A stretch of 64,000 nucleotides of DNA, taken from the NCBI GenBank assembly GCA_000733355.1, contig JNVV01000018.1, positions 62,001-126,000 of the forward strand, written 5' to 3'. This stretch comes from Falciphora oryzae. Its lineage: Eukaryota > Ascomycota > Sordariomycetes > Magnaporthales > Magnaporthaceae. The notes under the pieces were generated by a model. It did not search any database and was not told the origin of the DNA. It was given only the letters and a program-made list of their open reading frames with translations. Position 1 is the first letter of the stretch, and every line of letters begins with the position of its first letter. The position numbers and the translations under genes are program-made. Shown one piece after another: positions 1 to 12,408 of this stretch.

Positions 1-463
1 TGGTGTGCACCAACCTCGGCGCCAACGTCTGCTGCACGGGCACCTCGGTCAGCCTCTACTGGGTCGTCAACCGCTCCATCGACGCGCGCGGCTACGCCGG
101 CGGCAACTGCGGCGAGCTCCGCAGCACCCGCCGCACCAGCTCCAGCTTCTGCATGCCTAACACGGGGCCCGTCTACACGGGCGGCCGCTGGGTCGTGCCC
201 ACGAGCCTGCGCGTGCGCGAGGACGTGTGCGCCGCGTCCGGCCAGAAGTGCGCGTCCACGCAGAGCCCCGACACCCTGGTCCTCGCCGACGGGTCACAGT
301 TCAAGATTGCGGACCTCGAGAAGGGCAAGCTTGAGCAACTGGTGAGTAGCAGCCCTCCCCCCTCTCTCTCCCCCATCCGTGCTTTGTCACGATGTTGTGA
401 CCATGTTCAGCTGGCTAACCCTTTGTCCTTTAGTACGAAACCTTTGACACCTCTCCTAACCCC

Positions 464-494
<31 letters not shown>

Positions 495-664
495 GCCTTC
501 CCCTTCCCGATCCGGTTTACCCGCCCTCCTACCGTGCTGCCCGTGGGACATGATCCGCTAACCAAAACGTCTCGCCGCAACTTTTTAGCCTCGCCATCGC
601 CGAGACCGTGTCGACTGCCAAGGACGTCCCCGAGGAATTCAAGACTCTGCAGATCAGCGCCTAA
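1..664 (+). CDS. 3' part of a Cys-rich, probably secreted protein (5' partial)
   Basis: The reading frame is open from the window edge (first full codon at 3) to 341 and ends at a good donor, GTGAGT at 342. It is rich in cysteine and in Thr/Ser/Arg, which suits a secreted or surface protein. A plausible second exon starts at 434 after TTTAG. The last exon is best read as ending at the TAA at 662-664, in the frame ending KTLQISA. The joint between the second and last exon is unclear because an A-tract of about 27 bases (about 467-494) lies in the intron and the phases do not fit a standard donor there. The 5' end and any signal peptide are outside the window. I do not recognise the family. The exon 1 coding call is fair; the downstream exon structure is tentative. 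Confidence 0.45.
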
Positions 665-3600
665 ACGCTTGTCACGGACACGAAAACTTGCTACTGAGGG
701 CGGTCACGTAATTTTGGGATGTAGGATGTGGCGCATGCTGTCATCCGGGGGCCCGGCCTTTTAGCCCCTGTGGCCGCCTCCTGGATCCTGTTGTAGGTGG
801 ACGGGGAGAACAGATTTTGGACTTGTCACGCTCCTTCTAATGGCTTCGATTCTTCGGAGGCTCTTGCAGTGGGCTCCTTTGTCTATTGTAGGAGGCGTCG
901 TCAAGGACCTCTGCTATGGTAGACATTGTATCAAGCAATTATTTCCTCGAGCATCTGATGTGTGGTCATGATAGTGTTCATCACATGATAAGCACGTGAC
1001 ACCCTCCCTCGGCAATCGCCGGGTGGATCTTTTCTTTTTTTTTTTTTTCGCCTCCCTCCCTTCTTCCAGGTAATTTCTTCTGCAACCCCATTGCACCATC
1101 TCCCTCGTGCCTACCGGCTGGGGTCGCATCATTATATATCAGCGTGATACCCCCTCCTTCATCTAACCCTGTCACATTAGCCCGACGCGCAAAAACCCGA
1201 TTCTGGGGATGGGTTTTCGAGCCCACACACGTGTTTGCCCGTCACGACCCAACGGGGAGGCCCGCCCGGGCATCAACCCACAGGCCGTCGGGTTGGGCAT
1301 TCCCTCGTTTCCCCGCAATCGTAAAAAAAAAAATCAAAAAAATCACGCGAACTTCATCTACCGTAGATGGAATGACGACGACGAGCAAGCGAACTTTGTT
1401 TCGCTTTGCTTTTCGTACCTGCATCCCTGCCCAGGTCTCGTGTGTGCGTGCGCGCGCGTGTGTGTAGCATTTGCCCGACTGGGTAGGGATTTATTTTCTC
1501 ACGTTGCCCAATGTCGTTTGCGTGCGCCTTGGAATTCCGGAAAACCCAATTCACCACCTGGATAGGTGGTAGGGCATTTGTGAGAAACGCAGGGCGGTAG
1601 AAACGATTGGCTGGGAGACCGCCGCGGCCGGGTGTAGACGACAGCCCTCCTCGGCCCAAGCACATCAGTCCAATATCCGTCGTGTGCGGTCAAAATTCAC
1701 CTCGCTGCTTTCTCCCCTTGGCCGTCGGTCAACTTGCATACCCGGTCCGCTTTTTGCCATCCCCGGGCCCTCTGGATGGAAACCTTGGCGGTTGCCGGAT
1801 GCCGGGCTCCAGCCGAGCTACGTGGGTTCCGATGGGTCGGATCCCATCTCGCCAACCACAATCTAGTGCACACGTGTGACAAACAAAAACAGACAAGCCC
1901 TGGGGTCTCTCGCCCCAAATGTCAGATCATTATTCTTCCCGTCTCACCAAGATCTGTAGCCCACAATCGCCGGAGTCTAGACCGACTCGCCAGACCGGGG
2001 AGGGCCTTTGCTTTCTTTTTTTTTTTCTCCCACCGCCGCTTTGCCGCACGCACTGTTTCTGCTGTTTCTGCATGTGGCTGGTGTTTACTGCATTGTCATG
2101 TTTACTGCAGTGACAAGTGTGCCGACCTGATGGGACGAGTGGGATCCAGGACAAGGGGCAAAGGGGCTTGTGCTCTGTGTCTACGTCGCGCAACGCATCG
2201 TAGCACCATGCCACTAAGATGCTGTAGCAACACTGTGCATACGATGCATCCCAACATCCCAGCACCAGGCGGGAGACGCGTCCATCCTCTCACCCCCCTG
2301 TGAATGCGGAGGTAGATTTGTCTGGTGCGGTCGGCCGCCCCGCGTTTCCAGCAAAACAGCAGAAGCAAACACCAAGACCGGTTCGGGATGTTTTTGTGGG
2401 AGCGAGTCGAGGCGGAGGAGGCGCGCGCGGCCCCACCTGGGAGGTGGTTCCGAGGATGGGGTGGCAGGGTCCAGGCCTATGGTTATGGAGGGCAGCGGAC
2501 CGGCAGGCAGGCGGTGAAGGAGGGGAGGAGCGCGACCGTCCCATGGCCTGTTGGGGCGGCGCGTGGAGGGGAGGAGCTTAGGTAAATTTATGCCGGCTCG
2601 TGGACTTGTGTGTGTGTGTGTGTGTTTCTGCGCTTCTGCACCGCATTTCGTGTGGACTGCACACTAAAAGCCGGGCAGGCTGTACCAAACCGAGTCGGAA
2701 AAGACAGGATTGGGAACCGAGCGAAAGGGGACGACATGGATGGTGCGGGGAATGGGCGACAGCGAACGAAAGAAGCGGGCTGCCTGGGCAAGCGAATGGG
2801 GCGGCCTCATGACGTAGCCCACTTCGCCCTCTTCCTGGCCCCGACGGACTTCTGGCGTCCTTCCATTCAGCATCCCGAAATGCACTTTTTTTGTTGGGGG
2901 CCGCGACGGGCTTGTGATGACTACCATGGCCAAAGTCTCCGCGATTGGGTGGCCGAAGGTGAAGGTTGCATTTTCCACGGGTTCCGGCAGTTTGAGGTGA
3001 TGTGAGATGAGTTGGGCAGCAAGGGCTGATAGGAAGTGTGGGGCGCGAGACACACGTGTCGGCTGCTTGATGGTGGTGGTGGTGCGCCTTTTTTTGACTC
3101 CATCGTCTTCATTTGCTGGCGACGCTGGGCTTGCTCGGTTTATGCGGTCAGGTGGGTTGGTCGTTTTTTTGGGAGCGGGGTGGCCGTGGCTGGGAAGAGA
3201 AAGGGAACGAGCACAAAGAAACAAATCAGAGCAGGTCGGCTTGCATTCGATAGCGCTATGCGGTGCTCCGGGGGGCGCCTAGGTCCGAGACTCAAAGACG
3301 GCGGGCAAATGGCATCGGGCCAGGCTTGTCCGGTCCTGGGTGGGATTGTCGTGGGTCGCGGGCACCATTGGGTCACGATGGAGCAAAAGGCTCCGCCCGC
3401 AGGCGGTGGGCGGCTTGACGGGTGTGTGTGGGGGGCTGTTTCGGGAAGGCGCCGTGTAAGTGGCCCGAAAACAGGGCGGGCGGATATGGGCTTCTGGCCC
3501 TTCTAGTGGTAGAGGTGGGATTTTGCGTCTCGCTTCCGCCAATTTCAGCCTGCAGCACCCCGCGTCTCGACTCTCACCTGGCCTGGCTAGCGGCGGGCTG

Positions 3601-5555
3601 GGATGGGCTAGCAGTGGCTAGGTGGTCACCGGCCGCTCGCCGAGAAAAAGTAGGGGACGAGTGAGAAAAAAGACGGGGCCGGGAGACACATCATCGACTG
3701 CAAGGCCGGGTTCTGTGCATGCAGGCGGTGCCGGATTGAGACACTGTCGATGCAGTCGCGGAGCGGGCAGCTGGGATGCTAATGTCGACGACCAGACTGG
3801 GCGCCATTTTAGCTTTCCGTGGTGTGGAGGCAGACACCACATGCGCACTGCAGCGGCAACTGCGCCGCTGCAACAGCAACTGGATCATCGACGCTGCAAC
3901 TGCAGCAACACGCTGCACAAAGCACCACAGAAGGCACCATGTTGCAGCGGCGGACTGACTGGTGCACCAGCCGACTGGAGATCCGACTGGAGATCGGAAC
4001 GCTCTCCCCATCGAATCGTGTGCTCGCTTGCCCGTAGGCAGACTGTAGGCGTACTCCAACACGGAAAAGCAAGCAACTCGGAGCCTCAACACACACGCCG
4101 CACGGCACCGAGTTGGCGACGCGCTGCCTCCCCGCTCCACCGCCGGGCGGCTCTGACGCGAGAGGATGCATCCCCCTACCCACCCGTATTAGAGTCACAG
4201 GTTTCTTTGTCTGTCCCATAGGCACGCTCGCGCCCGGCTGAATTGCACTGCCTGGGACTGTGTTGTCCGTTGCCAAATATGGCACCATCAGTGTCCAATC
4301 CTCTGCCAGCACAACGGCTTCGTTTTGCCCCCCGTTTCGTGGCAGCAGCCCACCGCGACCGCAGCAGCGTCAGACCGACGGTCTTGCTCACGCTCCTGCG
4401 GCTCCTGAATCCATGGCGGACGAGCCCGGACGAGTCGCTGGCAGGCGGAATCGGGGGGTTGAAACGTGGCCAGGCGGACCTGACCCGACGGCCGGCGCGT
4501 TGGGAGAGGGAGTGGTGTATGTGAGATGTGCCTTGCTGCAACGCATATGATGACTGTCGCTTTCTGGCGGCAAGCGGCGATCGCTCGGGCCAAATTCCGA
4601 CGCCCGGCTGTGTCTGCTAGGACGGGGAGCGGCCGTGATTTGGGTTGCCGAGCAAATGAAGTGCATGTGTCCTCTCCATCGGCTTCACGGATCGCCATTG
4701 CGCGCTTCTTTTTTGTTCATTTCACAGCTCCCTATTTTGTGCGTCGTTCAATGCCGCCTATGCAGGTATCCGACCAATATGGAAAGTTCGAGCCTGTTCT
4801 GACCGCCCTAGCAAGGGAGCTCCCGGTCGGCCAGCGCCAATGGCAGGGCGTGGGCCTCTTGGGCGTGTGCCCCAAGCGACTGAATCAGTGCTGGCCAAAA
4901 CCCGTTGGGTAGCAACGTCACGCGGTTGGGCTCCGGTCCGGGCCTGTCACGACACACCACGCCAGCCCAACGAGTGGCTGTACGACCCCTGGGAAATCCT
5001 GCTTGCGGCCATTCAGGCTGGTCTGGCGCCGAGCGACGCGCCCGCCGACGCTGCCAGCGGCCCTCTGGGGCTCTGGAAACGCCCTGGCCTATGAGTCAGA
5101 TGCGTCAACAGGGCACACACCGCAGCCAGGGAGGGCATGGCTGGGCTGCATGCGCGCCTGCACTGGGCTTGCAGCGGGCTTGCTGGGCTGCTCCCCATTT
5201 GCCCCGGGCCCCTCGCCTTGTTTCTTATAGACCCGGCCCCGGGGCGCCGCCGCCATCGTGCCTCCTCGCCCTGATCCAAAAGGTCTTGCCCCCAAAGCAG
5301 CGCAGCGCCGAAAGATGAGAAGCCAAACCACCTATCCTTCCCTATCAACCCATTTATGGAAAGCCGGCCCACCGAGCTTCAGGCCACGACTTCTCTGCAG
5401 CTAAGAACCCCGCCGCGACAAACCACGAACGGCGACCAATAATTACCACTCGGTCACCATCTAGACTAGACCAGACCACCCCGTCCAGACCGTCCACCGC
5501 TCTCGACGACAGATATCCCAACACCCCGACGACATCGACGACGATACACACAGAT
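665..5555. other. Long gene-poor interval upstream of the coiled-coil gene
   Basis: I see no gene with a convincing start, length or codon pattern here; the open frames are short and mutually overlapping. It contains pyrimidine tracts, T-runs near 1034-1048, a (GT)n microsatellite at about 2608-2626, and a CAG/CTG-rich patch at about 3840-3920. The last few hundred bases before 5556 are C-rich without T-runs and probably hold the promoter and 5' UTR of the next gene. Confidence 0.5.
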
Positions 5556-8500
5556 ATGATGATGAGGCCAAGCGTGAGGGCAGACATGTCTGTCATGGAG
5601 AGGCCCAGGAACAGCATGGACGACCAGTCGACCTCTGACAGGCTGAGGTCCCGTCTGTCGGGCGCCGGCAGCATGGTCCCCGTCGCCACCGGAGGCCAGC
5701 AGCCCTTGAGGAGGAGGCGGTCGAGCGTGACCAACGAATCCCAGCTGTCCCTCAACACCAACGCCGCCTCGGCTGGCGGCTCTCAGATCGGCTCGCCGCC
5801 CCGCGTGACGAAGCCCCCCTTCGCTCCCCGGAGACCAAAGGTCACCTTCCCGACCTCGCAGTCCTCCTCGGCACTGCAGACGCTCTCGCGGCAGAGCCCT
5901 GAGCCGGCTCAGAACAGCCAGCACCAGCACCAGCACAACCAGCACCAGCATCAGGAGCTGAAGAAGCCGGCCCGCATCTCTCTGAGGCCTGCATTGAAGC
6001 CCTCTTCCTTCCACCCCGCAGGGCAGCACACTCACCAGCACAGGCCGCCAATCCCGCCGCCGCCCCCCTCCGACCCGGCCAGCGGGCCGTCTATTGCGTC
6101 GCTGACTGACAGCGAGACCGTGCCCACGAGGCGTCCAGGGGGCCTGTCCTTCCGGGTGCCCCAGAAGATCGAGAGGCCGCAGCTGCCGTCCCCTCCCCAG
6201 AGCGCCGGCCGGCTTCCCTACTCCATGCCGGGTGGCTGGGACGAGCCGGACGAGCCCAACCCCCGAGAGGAGCACAACGAGATAATCCGGAGGCGACCCG
6301 CTGCCCACCACCAGTCGCTGCCGTCGTCGCCGCGTCACAGCCCGCGCGAGATCGAGTACATTCCCGACTCACGCCGCCAGTCCGAGTCTGACTTCAGTGA
6401 CACTGACCTCTCTGAGAACACCGAGGTCACCACAGCTGAGTCTGACATCACAGTCAGCTACACTAAGCCGTCGAGGAAGACCAAGGTTCACCTCCCCAAC
6501 AGCGGCAACAGCGCCCTCAGCCGCAGCAACAGCAACAGGGACAACGACAAGAGGGCGCTCGCGCCGCTGCCACCGCCGCCGCCAAACCGCCGCCACCTCA
6601 ACCATGGCGGCAGCCGCCCGAACTCCCCTCCTACTAGCCGCGCACTGGAGCGCATTATTGCGAACAAGGGCGCACCCCCTCCCCCCCCGCGCCCAGCCCC
6701 ATCGGCGCGCTCGGAGACCGGCCGCCGCACCCTGCACATCGAGGTCATCGCCCCGCCGGCGCCCAAGGAGTCTGAGGAGCAGATCAGGCGGCGCGAGGAA
6801 GAGGTCCGCCGCCGCCAACGTATTGAGGCCGACCTTCTCGGTAAGATTGCCGACCTGGAGCGCCAGCTGCAGGAAGAGGCCGAGTCCAAGATGGCCCTCA
6901 TCCGTGCCCGCAGCCCGTCGCCCCCCAAGCAATCACGTGAGGCCGAGGCTGCTGCCGCCGCCGCCGCCGCTGCCGCTACTGCCGAGGCTCTGGCGTCCCA
7001 GGAGCAGCTGAGCGGCGCGCTCGAGCGTCTCTCGGTTATGCAGGCCCAGCGCGACGCCGAGGCTCTTGCATCCAAGGAGCAGCTGAGCGGCGCGCTCGAG
7101 CGTCTCTCGGTTATGCAGGCCCAGCGCGACGCCGAGGCTCTTGCATCCAAGGAGCAGCTGAGCGGCGCGCTCGAGCGTCTCTCGGTTATGCAGGCCCAGC
7201 GCGATGCCGAGGCCCAAGAGTCCAAGGAGCGGCTCAGCGGCGCACTCGAGCGTCTGTCTGTCATGCAGGCACAGCGTGAGGCGGAGCAGGCCGAGCGTGA
7301 GAGGCAGGAGAACGACATGCAGGCCCTGGTTCTGGCGCGCAATCAGGAGCGCAGCCGGAGCGAGGAGCTTGCCCGCCGCAGCGAGGAGCTCCAATACCAG
7401 ATCGAGCGACAGGCCAAGGACCTGGCCGGCGTCAGGGAGACCCTGCTGGAGCAGAGCAAGGTGATCGAGGACCGCTGCACCCTGCTGGCGCAGGCCGAGA
7501 AGGAGCGCGACGAGGCCCGCGACTCCAGGATCCAGGCCGAGGCCCGCATCAGCATCCTGGAGCAGGAGGTTGCCGATGTCCGGGCGGCCAAGTCGCAGTC
7601 CGAGATCGTTACCATTGAGCGTCTGGCCGCTAGCGAGCTGGTGCGCGAGGTCCTGGAGATCAAGGTGAACGGATTCGAGGCCGAGGTCAAGAACAAGGCT
7701 ATGGAGATTGAGGACCTGACCAAGGCGCGCGACGAGCTCAACGCCGAGCTGACGAGGTCCAAGGCCGAGGTTGTCGTCCTCACCGAGGAGAAGACGGCAC
7801 TCCAGGTGGCCAAGGCTGAGGCGGAGAAGAGGATCGCCGAGCTGGAGGATGATGGCTCCCAGATGAGGGTCACCATCGCCACGCTCGAGGGCGAGAGGGC
7901 CGTTCTGGAGACCAAGGTCGCCAACGTCGAGGAGGAGATCAAGAACAAGCAGGCCAGAGTCGACGACTTGGAGAAGGCCACTGCCGAGAAGGACACCCAG
8001 ATCACGACCCTGACGACCGAGAAGAATGGACTCTCAACCGAAGTGGTCATTCTCACTGCCGCCAAGGAGGAGAAGGAGAAGGAGCTCGCCGCCACCAAGG
8101 AGCAGGGCGAGATGGTCGTGACTGCGCTCACCAACAAGATCACCACCATTGAGAATGAGAAGGAGAAGCAGCTGGCAGAGGCCAAGGAGCTGACCGAGAA
8201 GGAGGTCGCCGCTGCTAAGGAGGCTAGCGCCAAGTCCATGGCGGAGCTGCAGGACAAGATCAATGCGGCCGAGGCTGAGGCCACCAAGATCCAGGCCGAG
8301 CTCAAGGAGCTTCAGGACAAGACACCCGAGGACTACACCGCCGCCGTCATCAAGTTCGGCAAAGAGAAGGACGAGCTGTCCGAGAAGGTCAACGCGCTGC
8401 AGGCCGAGGTGGACAACAAGGCGGCCGAGGCGGACACCAAGATCGCGGCCTTGGCTATGGAGAAGGCGGGCCTCGAGGCCCAGAAGGCGGCGCTCGAGGC

Positions 8501-8928
8501 CGAGACCAAGAGGATCCCCGAGCTGCGCGACGAGGCGGCGGCCCAGACGGCGGCGCTGGCGTCCAAGATCGCGCTGGCCCAGCAGCAGACGGCAGAGGCC
8601 CAGGCGGCGCAGCAGGCGGCCATGGCGGAGATGCAGCGCATGTCGGCGCACATCACGGCGCTCAAGACGAAGATCTCTGAAGCGTCCAAGTCGCGGAAGG
8701 AGGCGAAGAAGAAGGCTAAGGAGGGCTTCTTCTTTGTCCGGCCGACGCAGGACCGTGGTAGGATGTGAGTTTTCTCCCCTTGGTTCGCCCATATAAATAC
8801 TGCATGCATCCGATTTCGAACAGCAAACTGACCTGATTCTCCTCTGCAGGCAAGTCATGAAGAAGAACGAGCTCAAAGAGCGCACTTCTCGCAGCTCCTC
8901 CAGGACTGGTGCAGACAGCCAGGCGTGA
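5556..8928 (+). CDS. Large coiled-coil protein with disordered Pro-rich N-terminus (1095 aa)
   Basis: Two exons, 5556-8764 and 8850-8928. The intron is 85 bp, with donor GTGAGT, branch CTGAC and acceptor CTGCAG; it splits an ATG codon, and the second exon ends at TGA 8926-8928. Residues 1 to about 400 are low-complexity and rich in Ser, Pro and Arg, with a His/Gln run near residues 122-134 and several poly-Pro runs. From about residue 410 to 1050 the protein is almost continuous Glu/Lys/Ala/Leu coiled coil. This includes an Ala run (about 465-476) and four 25-residue repeats (477-576). The tail is very basic (KKKAKEG) and then FFFVRPTQDR. There is no transmembrane segment or catalytic motif. 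Such proteins are usually cytoskeletal, septal or spindle scaffolds, but the sequence does not say which. The start is the first of two adjacent ATGs after a long C-rich leader. Confidence 0.88.
6984..7283 (+). repeat. Four tandem 75-bp repeats inside the coiled coil
   Basis: Units start at 6984, 7059, 7134 and 7209. Each encodes 25 residues with the core EQLSGALERLSVMQAQRDA or a close variant. Units 2 and 3 look identical at DNA level, unit 1 differs at a few positions, and unit 4 is the most diverged (AQESKERL). The array keeps the reading frame, so copy number could vary between strains without breaking the gene. Confidence 0.93.
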
Positions 8929-10282
8929 ACGATGTTTCGATTTTCCTTTGTTGCCCATTTCATTCGTTCCCTACCTATTTCATTTGTCAACCTCTCTTTC
9001 CCCCCATTTGTTCCGTCACCGAACCCTAATAGAAGGCTGGCTCTTTGCATACAAAATTTTTTAAAACCTAACCATCCATGTTATGTAGCATTTCTGTGTT
9101 TCTTTTTTTTTCTTTGTCTAGAAGGACAAGAGCCTTGCGGCCACGCTGGCATAACGATATCACGAGGTGGCGGTGGAAGACCAACAAAATGGTATGTACG
9201 TGGAGTTTGTGTAGAAAGATTGGACGGGAATGATTCATGTAGGACGATAATGATAGCGAGGTGTAATTTGGCAATTTAATTTTGCGTTTAACCGTTTGCA
9301 GCGTTTTTCTTGTCCTAGAATATGAAGTGTTTGTGTCTGGTGCTTTGGAAGCCGAGTCGTCCTCTGGGTGTCGAACATCAACTGGCCCATCCATGTCTCG
9401 TGTGGATCGTGTCCCTGCCACCCCCATGCTACGCTGGTCCCTGCCTACCTAGCCAGGGGCAAATTAGAAGCAGATAAATGCGATTGATCGAGATTGACAT
9501 CTTTTACACAAACGCAAAGGAGAGATAAAAAGGAGTCCTGTGCATATTTTGCAGGTGCTCTTTTTCTGGTGTTTTCGCAATCCATGGCGATCCCCTACGA
9601 CATCAGCCACTCCACTCCCCGATCGCGGCCTGTGGGGTCCCCTCCCCGTCTTGTTCTGGCGCGGGACTGCTGCTGGGGATTCCTCTGGCCAAAATTTGTC
9701 AGTCAATTGGCCCAGCGAACTCTTCATCCGTGTCGGAAGAACGGGCAAGTGCAGCAGGCACCTAATTTAGACGATAGAAGGGGCTTCTGCCCCCATACCG
9801 AGTCCTGCGTGGGCATGGCGGAAGCGCCGGTCTCGGAGACCGTGCACGGTTCCGTGGCACGCCGCCCCGTCACGGACCCGGCACTACGGCGTTGCGACCG
9901 CCACATCTCAATGCTCCGCCGCCGCCGCCGGCCAGAAAAAAAAAAGATACAGGACAGGGGCAGAAAAAGCTACGGGGGTATAGGGGATAAGAAAGGGAAA
10001 AGAAATAGGGACGGGATTGCGAGTACGACGCGGAGGACCGTCACTAGAAGGGTATTGTGGGTCTTTGGCAATCCACGGCTTCGGCGACCTAGGGCACGAC
10101 TGCTTCTTCCGTGCAAACACAGCTACTTCCGGGCAACCAGCGGGTGAAAATCTTATTGGGCGGGCAGGGAAGAAAATCCCAGGCCTCCGCACCCCCGAAA
10201 CCTAACTCTGCCCTGCCATTCTCGCAATCCGGACGCGTCGCGATACCAGCAGCAAAGCCACCCGCCCCCGATAGCCGCGATC
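8929..10282. other. Intergenic region, no gene seen
   Basis: It holds the 3' UTR of the coiled-coil gene (T-rich, with several possible poly(A) signals around 9040-9300) and the upstream region of the F-box-like gene. The short open frames overlap on both strands and lack family motifs. Confidence 0.5.
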
Positions 10283-11757
10283 ATGGCTAATCCGGCGGGT
10301 CAAGCGCGCACCACCCTGAACCTACCCAACGAGACGCTCTGCCAGATCTTCTCCGAGGTCAAATGGCGCTCCCCAACGAAGCCAACCTTCGGGCTCGACG
10401 ACCTCGAGTGGTACGAGTTTCTCACACGGAACACCGCTGCCATCCAAAACATCCGTCTCGCGTGTCGGCTTTTCGCCGACCTAGCCGGCTCCTTGTTGCC
10501 CCCAGTGGCCTCGGTTGTCATCATGGACGCCTCGTCGCTCAAGCAATTCGGGGAGATTTCTCGGCACCCTGTTCTCAGGCGCCATGTCAAAGCGGTCCGG
10601 GCCTCCCTCTCATACTACGAAGGACGTCTGGCCAAGGATATTAGACTCTCCGCCAAGTGCATGAGAGATCAGCTATCCGCCATTCTCCTCCCGGGGGTCC
10701 CTGAGAGCGTCGGGTGCTATCGCTTTCATGAGCCGTTCCAAATCGTAGGGCTCTCTGCCGAGATGTCTGAGCAATGGCGCGAGACCTGCAATAACTGGCG
10801 AGACGGCGTGTTCACTGTTGAGATTGAGGACCGTGCGACTGGTTCCAAGCGAATCGAGAGGGCAGTTGGGACGAGCCCTCCTCTCCTCCGATCCGCAAGT
10901 CTAGTCGGATCCTGTGGGCGGAGCACAAGGCCTACAAGAGGTGCTACCGCAAGCAAATGGAGCTCGTCGCGGAGTCTCATGCGGTGAAGAGGATGGCTAA
11001 AGCCATGGTCAGAATGCCGGACGTTACGCGGCTTATCTTCGACGAGACGCGGCCCCTGGATGGCCAGCGCTCCCTCGCAGCGTACTCTGACATCATCCGG
11101 CCCGGGCAGCAAATGACGCAGGGCGCCAGCCAAAACACCGTGGACAACACCGGTCGCCATCATGCTGTCAAGCCTACCAAGACGAGAATCGCCCTCCCAT
11201 CCTACTACCATAGTAGCTTCGGCAAAGGATCGCTCAGCATTGCGAGCGCGTTCTGGCTTGACACCCCGCTGGCAATCTATGAGGCTGGTTTGAAGGTGAA
11301 AGCACTTCGTTTCCACGGAGTCGATATATTCAACATTCCTCTGCCCTTTGAGCACCCTTCCATCCGGTCTGCCCTGGCAGACGTTGAGCTTCTAGAATTC
11401 ACGTCCTCGCAGGGTGGTCCTAGGTGTCCTGAAGACAATGAGTGGGATCTTTGGCTTGGGAACGTCGCATGGTCCTTGACCTCCAAAACCCCCCAGCGTC
11501 TGCATCTTGATCTCAGCCGGGCAAAGCCGATCGACGAGGAGGTGGCCTTCGAGATGGCCGTCGATGCCAAACTCGAGATCCTCCGATTGACTGGCAGTGA
11601 AGGGTGTATTTTCTTACTCCGAGACCTCCTCGAGGATGCTCCGTCGCTCGCTCAGCTGCACTTGAGAGATATTCGGCCTTCTGGAGGTGCAAAGTTGTTC
11701 CACGGGAAATCCCCCGCCGGTTTGATAGCATTTCCTTATTCGGCCACTTTTTTTTCG
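10283..11757 (+). pseudogene. F-box/LRR-like gene, frameshifted and truncated by an LTR insertion
   Basis: The frame from ATG 10283 begins with TTLNLPNETLCQIFSEV, which matches the fungal F-box pattern LPxE(T/I)LxxIF, followed by NIRLACRLFADLA, the second helix pair. F-box proteins link substrates to SCF ubiquitin ligases through Skp1. Coding continues in the first frame to about 10860, then clearly moves to another frame, running through WAEHKAYKRCYRKQMELV to about 11757. No GT-AG intron explains the switch, so I read it as a one-base indel between about 10850 and 10870. The second part has LRR-like LHLDLS and LHLRDI segments. The coding then runs straight into the LTR that starts at 11763, so the natural C-terminus is lost. 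Either lesion alone should inactivate it, unless the indel is an assembly error. Confidence 0.72.
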
Positions 11758-11762
11758 GGTAT

Positions 11763-12062
11763 TGTTGGTAGGAGTAGGTACTCCTGTAGGCACGGATATT
11801 TCCAAAACAGGGTGAACAACGATCCCTATATCTGAGGAATCGTATTTCTATTGTGCACGAAGAGGAAAGGAATCTATCTGCCAGAGAGGGAGCAAGAGGG
11901 AGGCTATATATACACGTTGCAGATCACCAAAGGGCCGTTCCCCTGCTCCCAGTCCTGCGGGCCCTTTGGCCCTCGGATCCAGTGATCAAAGATCACGGGA
12001 TTAAAGGATCCGACCCTTTTTGATCCCTACCGATTGCCTGCGCCGGTTGGTGCAATCCAACA
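11763..12062 (+). repeat. Solo LTR, divergent copia subfamily, TSD GGTAT
   Basis: It begins TGTTGGTAGGAGT and ends CAATCCAACA, with the direct 5-bp duplication GGTAT at 11758-11762 and 12063-12067. It is similar to the LTRs of elements A-C but more diverged: the sequence after TACTCCTGT is AGGCACGG, where A has CGGGCTCGG. A TATATATA motif is kept near 11908. With a perfect duplication and no internal domain, it is a solo LTR from recombination between the two LTRs of a lost element. Confidence 0.9.
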
Positions 12063-12115
12063 GGTATAGCACTTCCCGATTGGGCTTTTTAATTCGAGCA
12101 ATTAATCGCTTGCGT

Positions 12116-12403
12116 TATGGGGTTGCGTTAACAGGTGCAGGCAATCGGTAGGGCAAAAAGAGAACCGGATCCTCCGGTCCCGTAATTTTTAATTACGGGA
12201 TTTGAAAGCCGGAGGGTCCGCAAGGTTGGGAGCAGGGGAACGGCCTTCGGGCGATCCAAAACGTGTATACATAGCCTCCCTCTTACTCACTCTCCGGCAG
12301 ATAGATCTCTTCCTATGGGGATACGATTCCTCAGATCTAGGGATCGTTGTTCACCCTGTTTTGGAAATATCCGTGCCTACAGGAGTACCTACTCCTGCCA
12401 ACA
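12116..12403 (-). repeat. Inverted LTR relic of the same divergent subfamily
   Basis: Read on the minus strand it starts TGTTGGCAGGAGTAGG and runs through the same landmarks as the LTR at 11763, ending in a decayed terminus at about 12116. No flanking 5-bp duplication is visible. Together with the first LTR it forms an inverted repeat with a roughly 50-bp spacer. Confidence 0.8.
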
Positions 12404-12408
12404 CTACT

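Noticed and set aside
467..494. Long A/T runs (also about 51305, 57119 and 62715) as signs of retroposed mRNAs
   Set aside because: No flanking duplications or coding copies were found next to them. They look like simple repeats.
7343..9050. Long antisense frames (320 and 338 aa) across the coiled-coil gene
   Set aside because: They mirror the Glu/Lys/Ala-rich codons of the real gene as Ser- or Leu/Arg-rich sequence.
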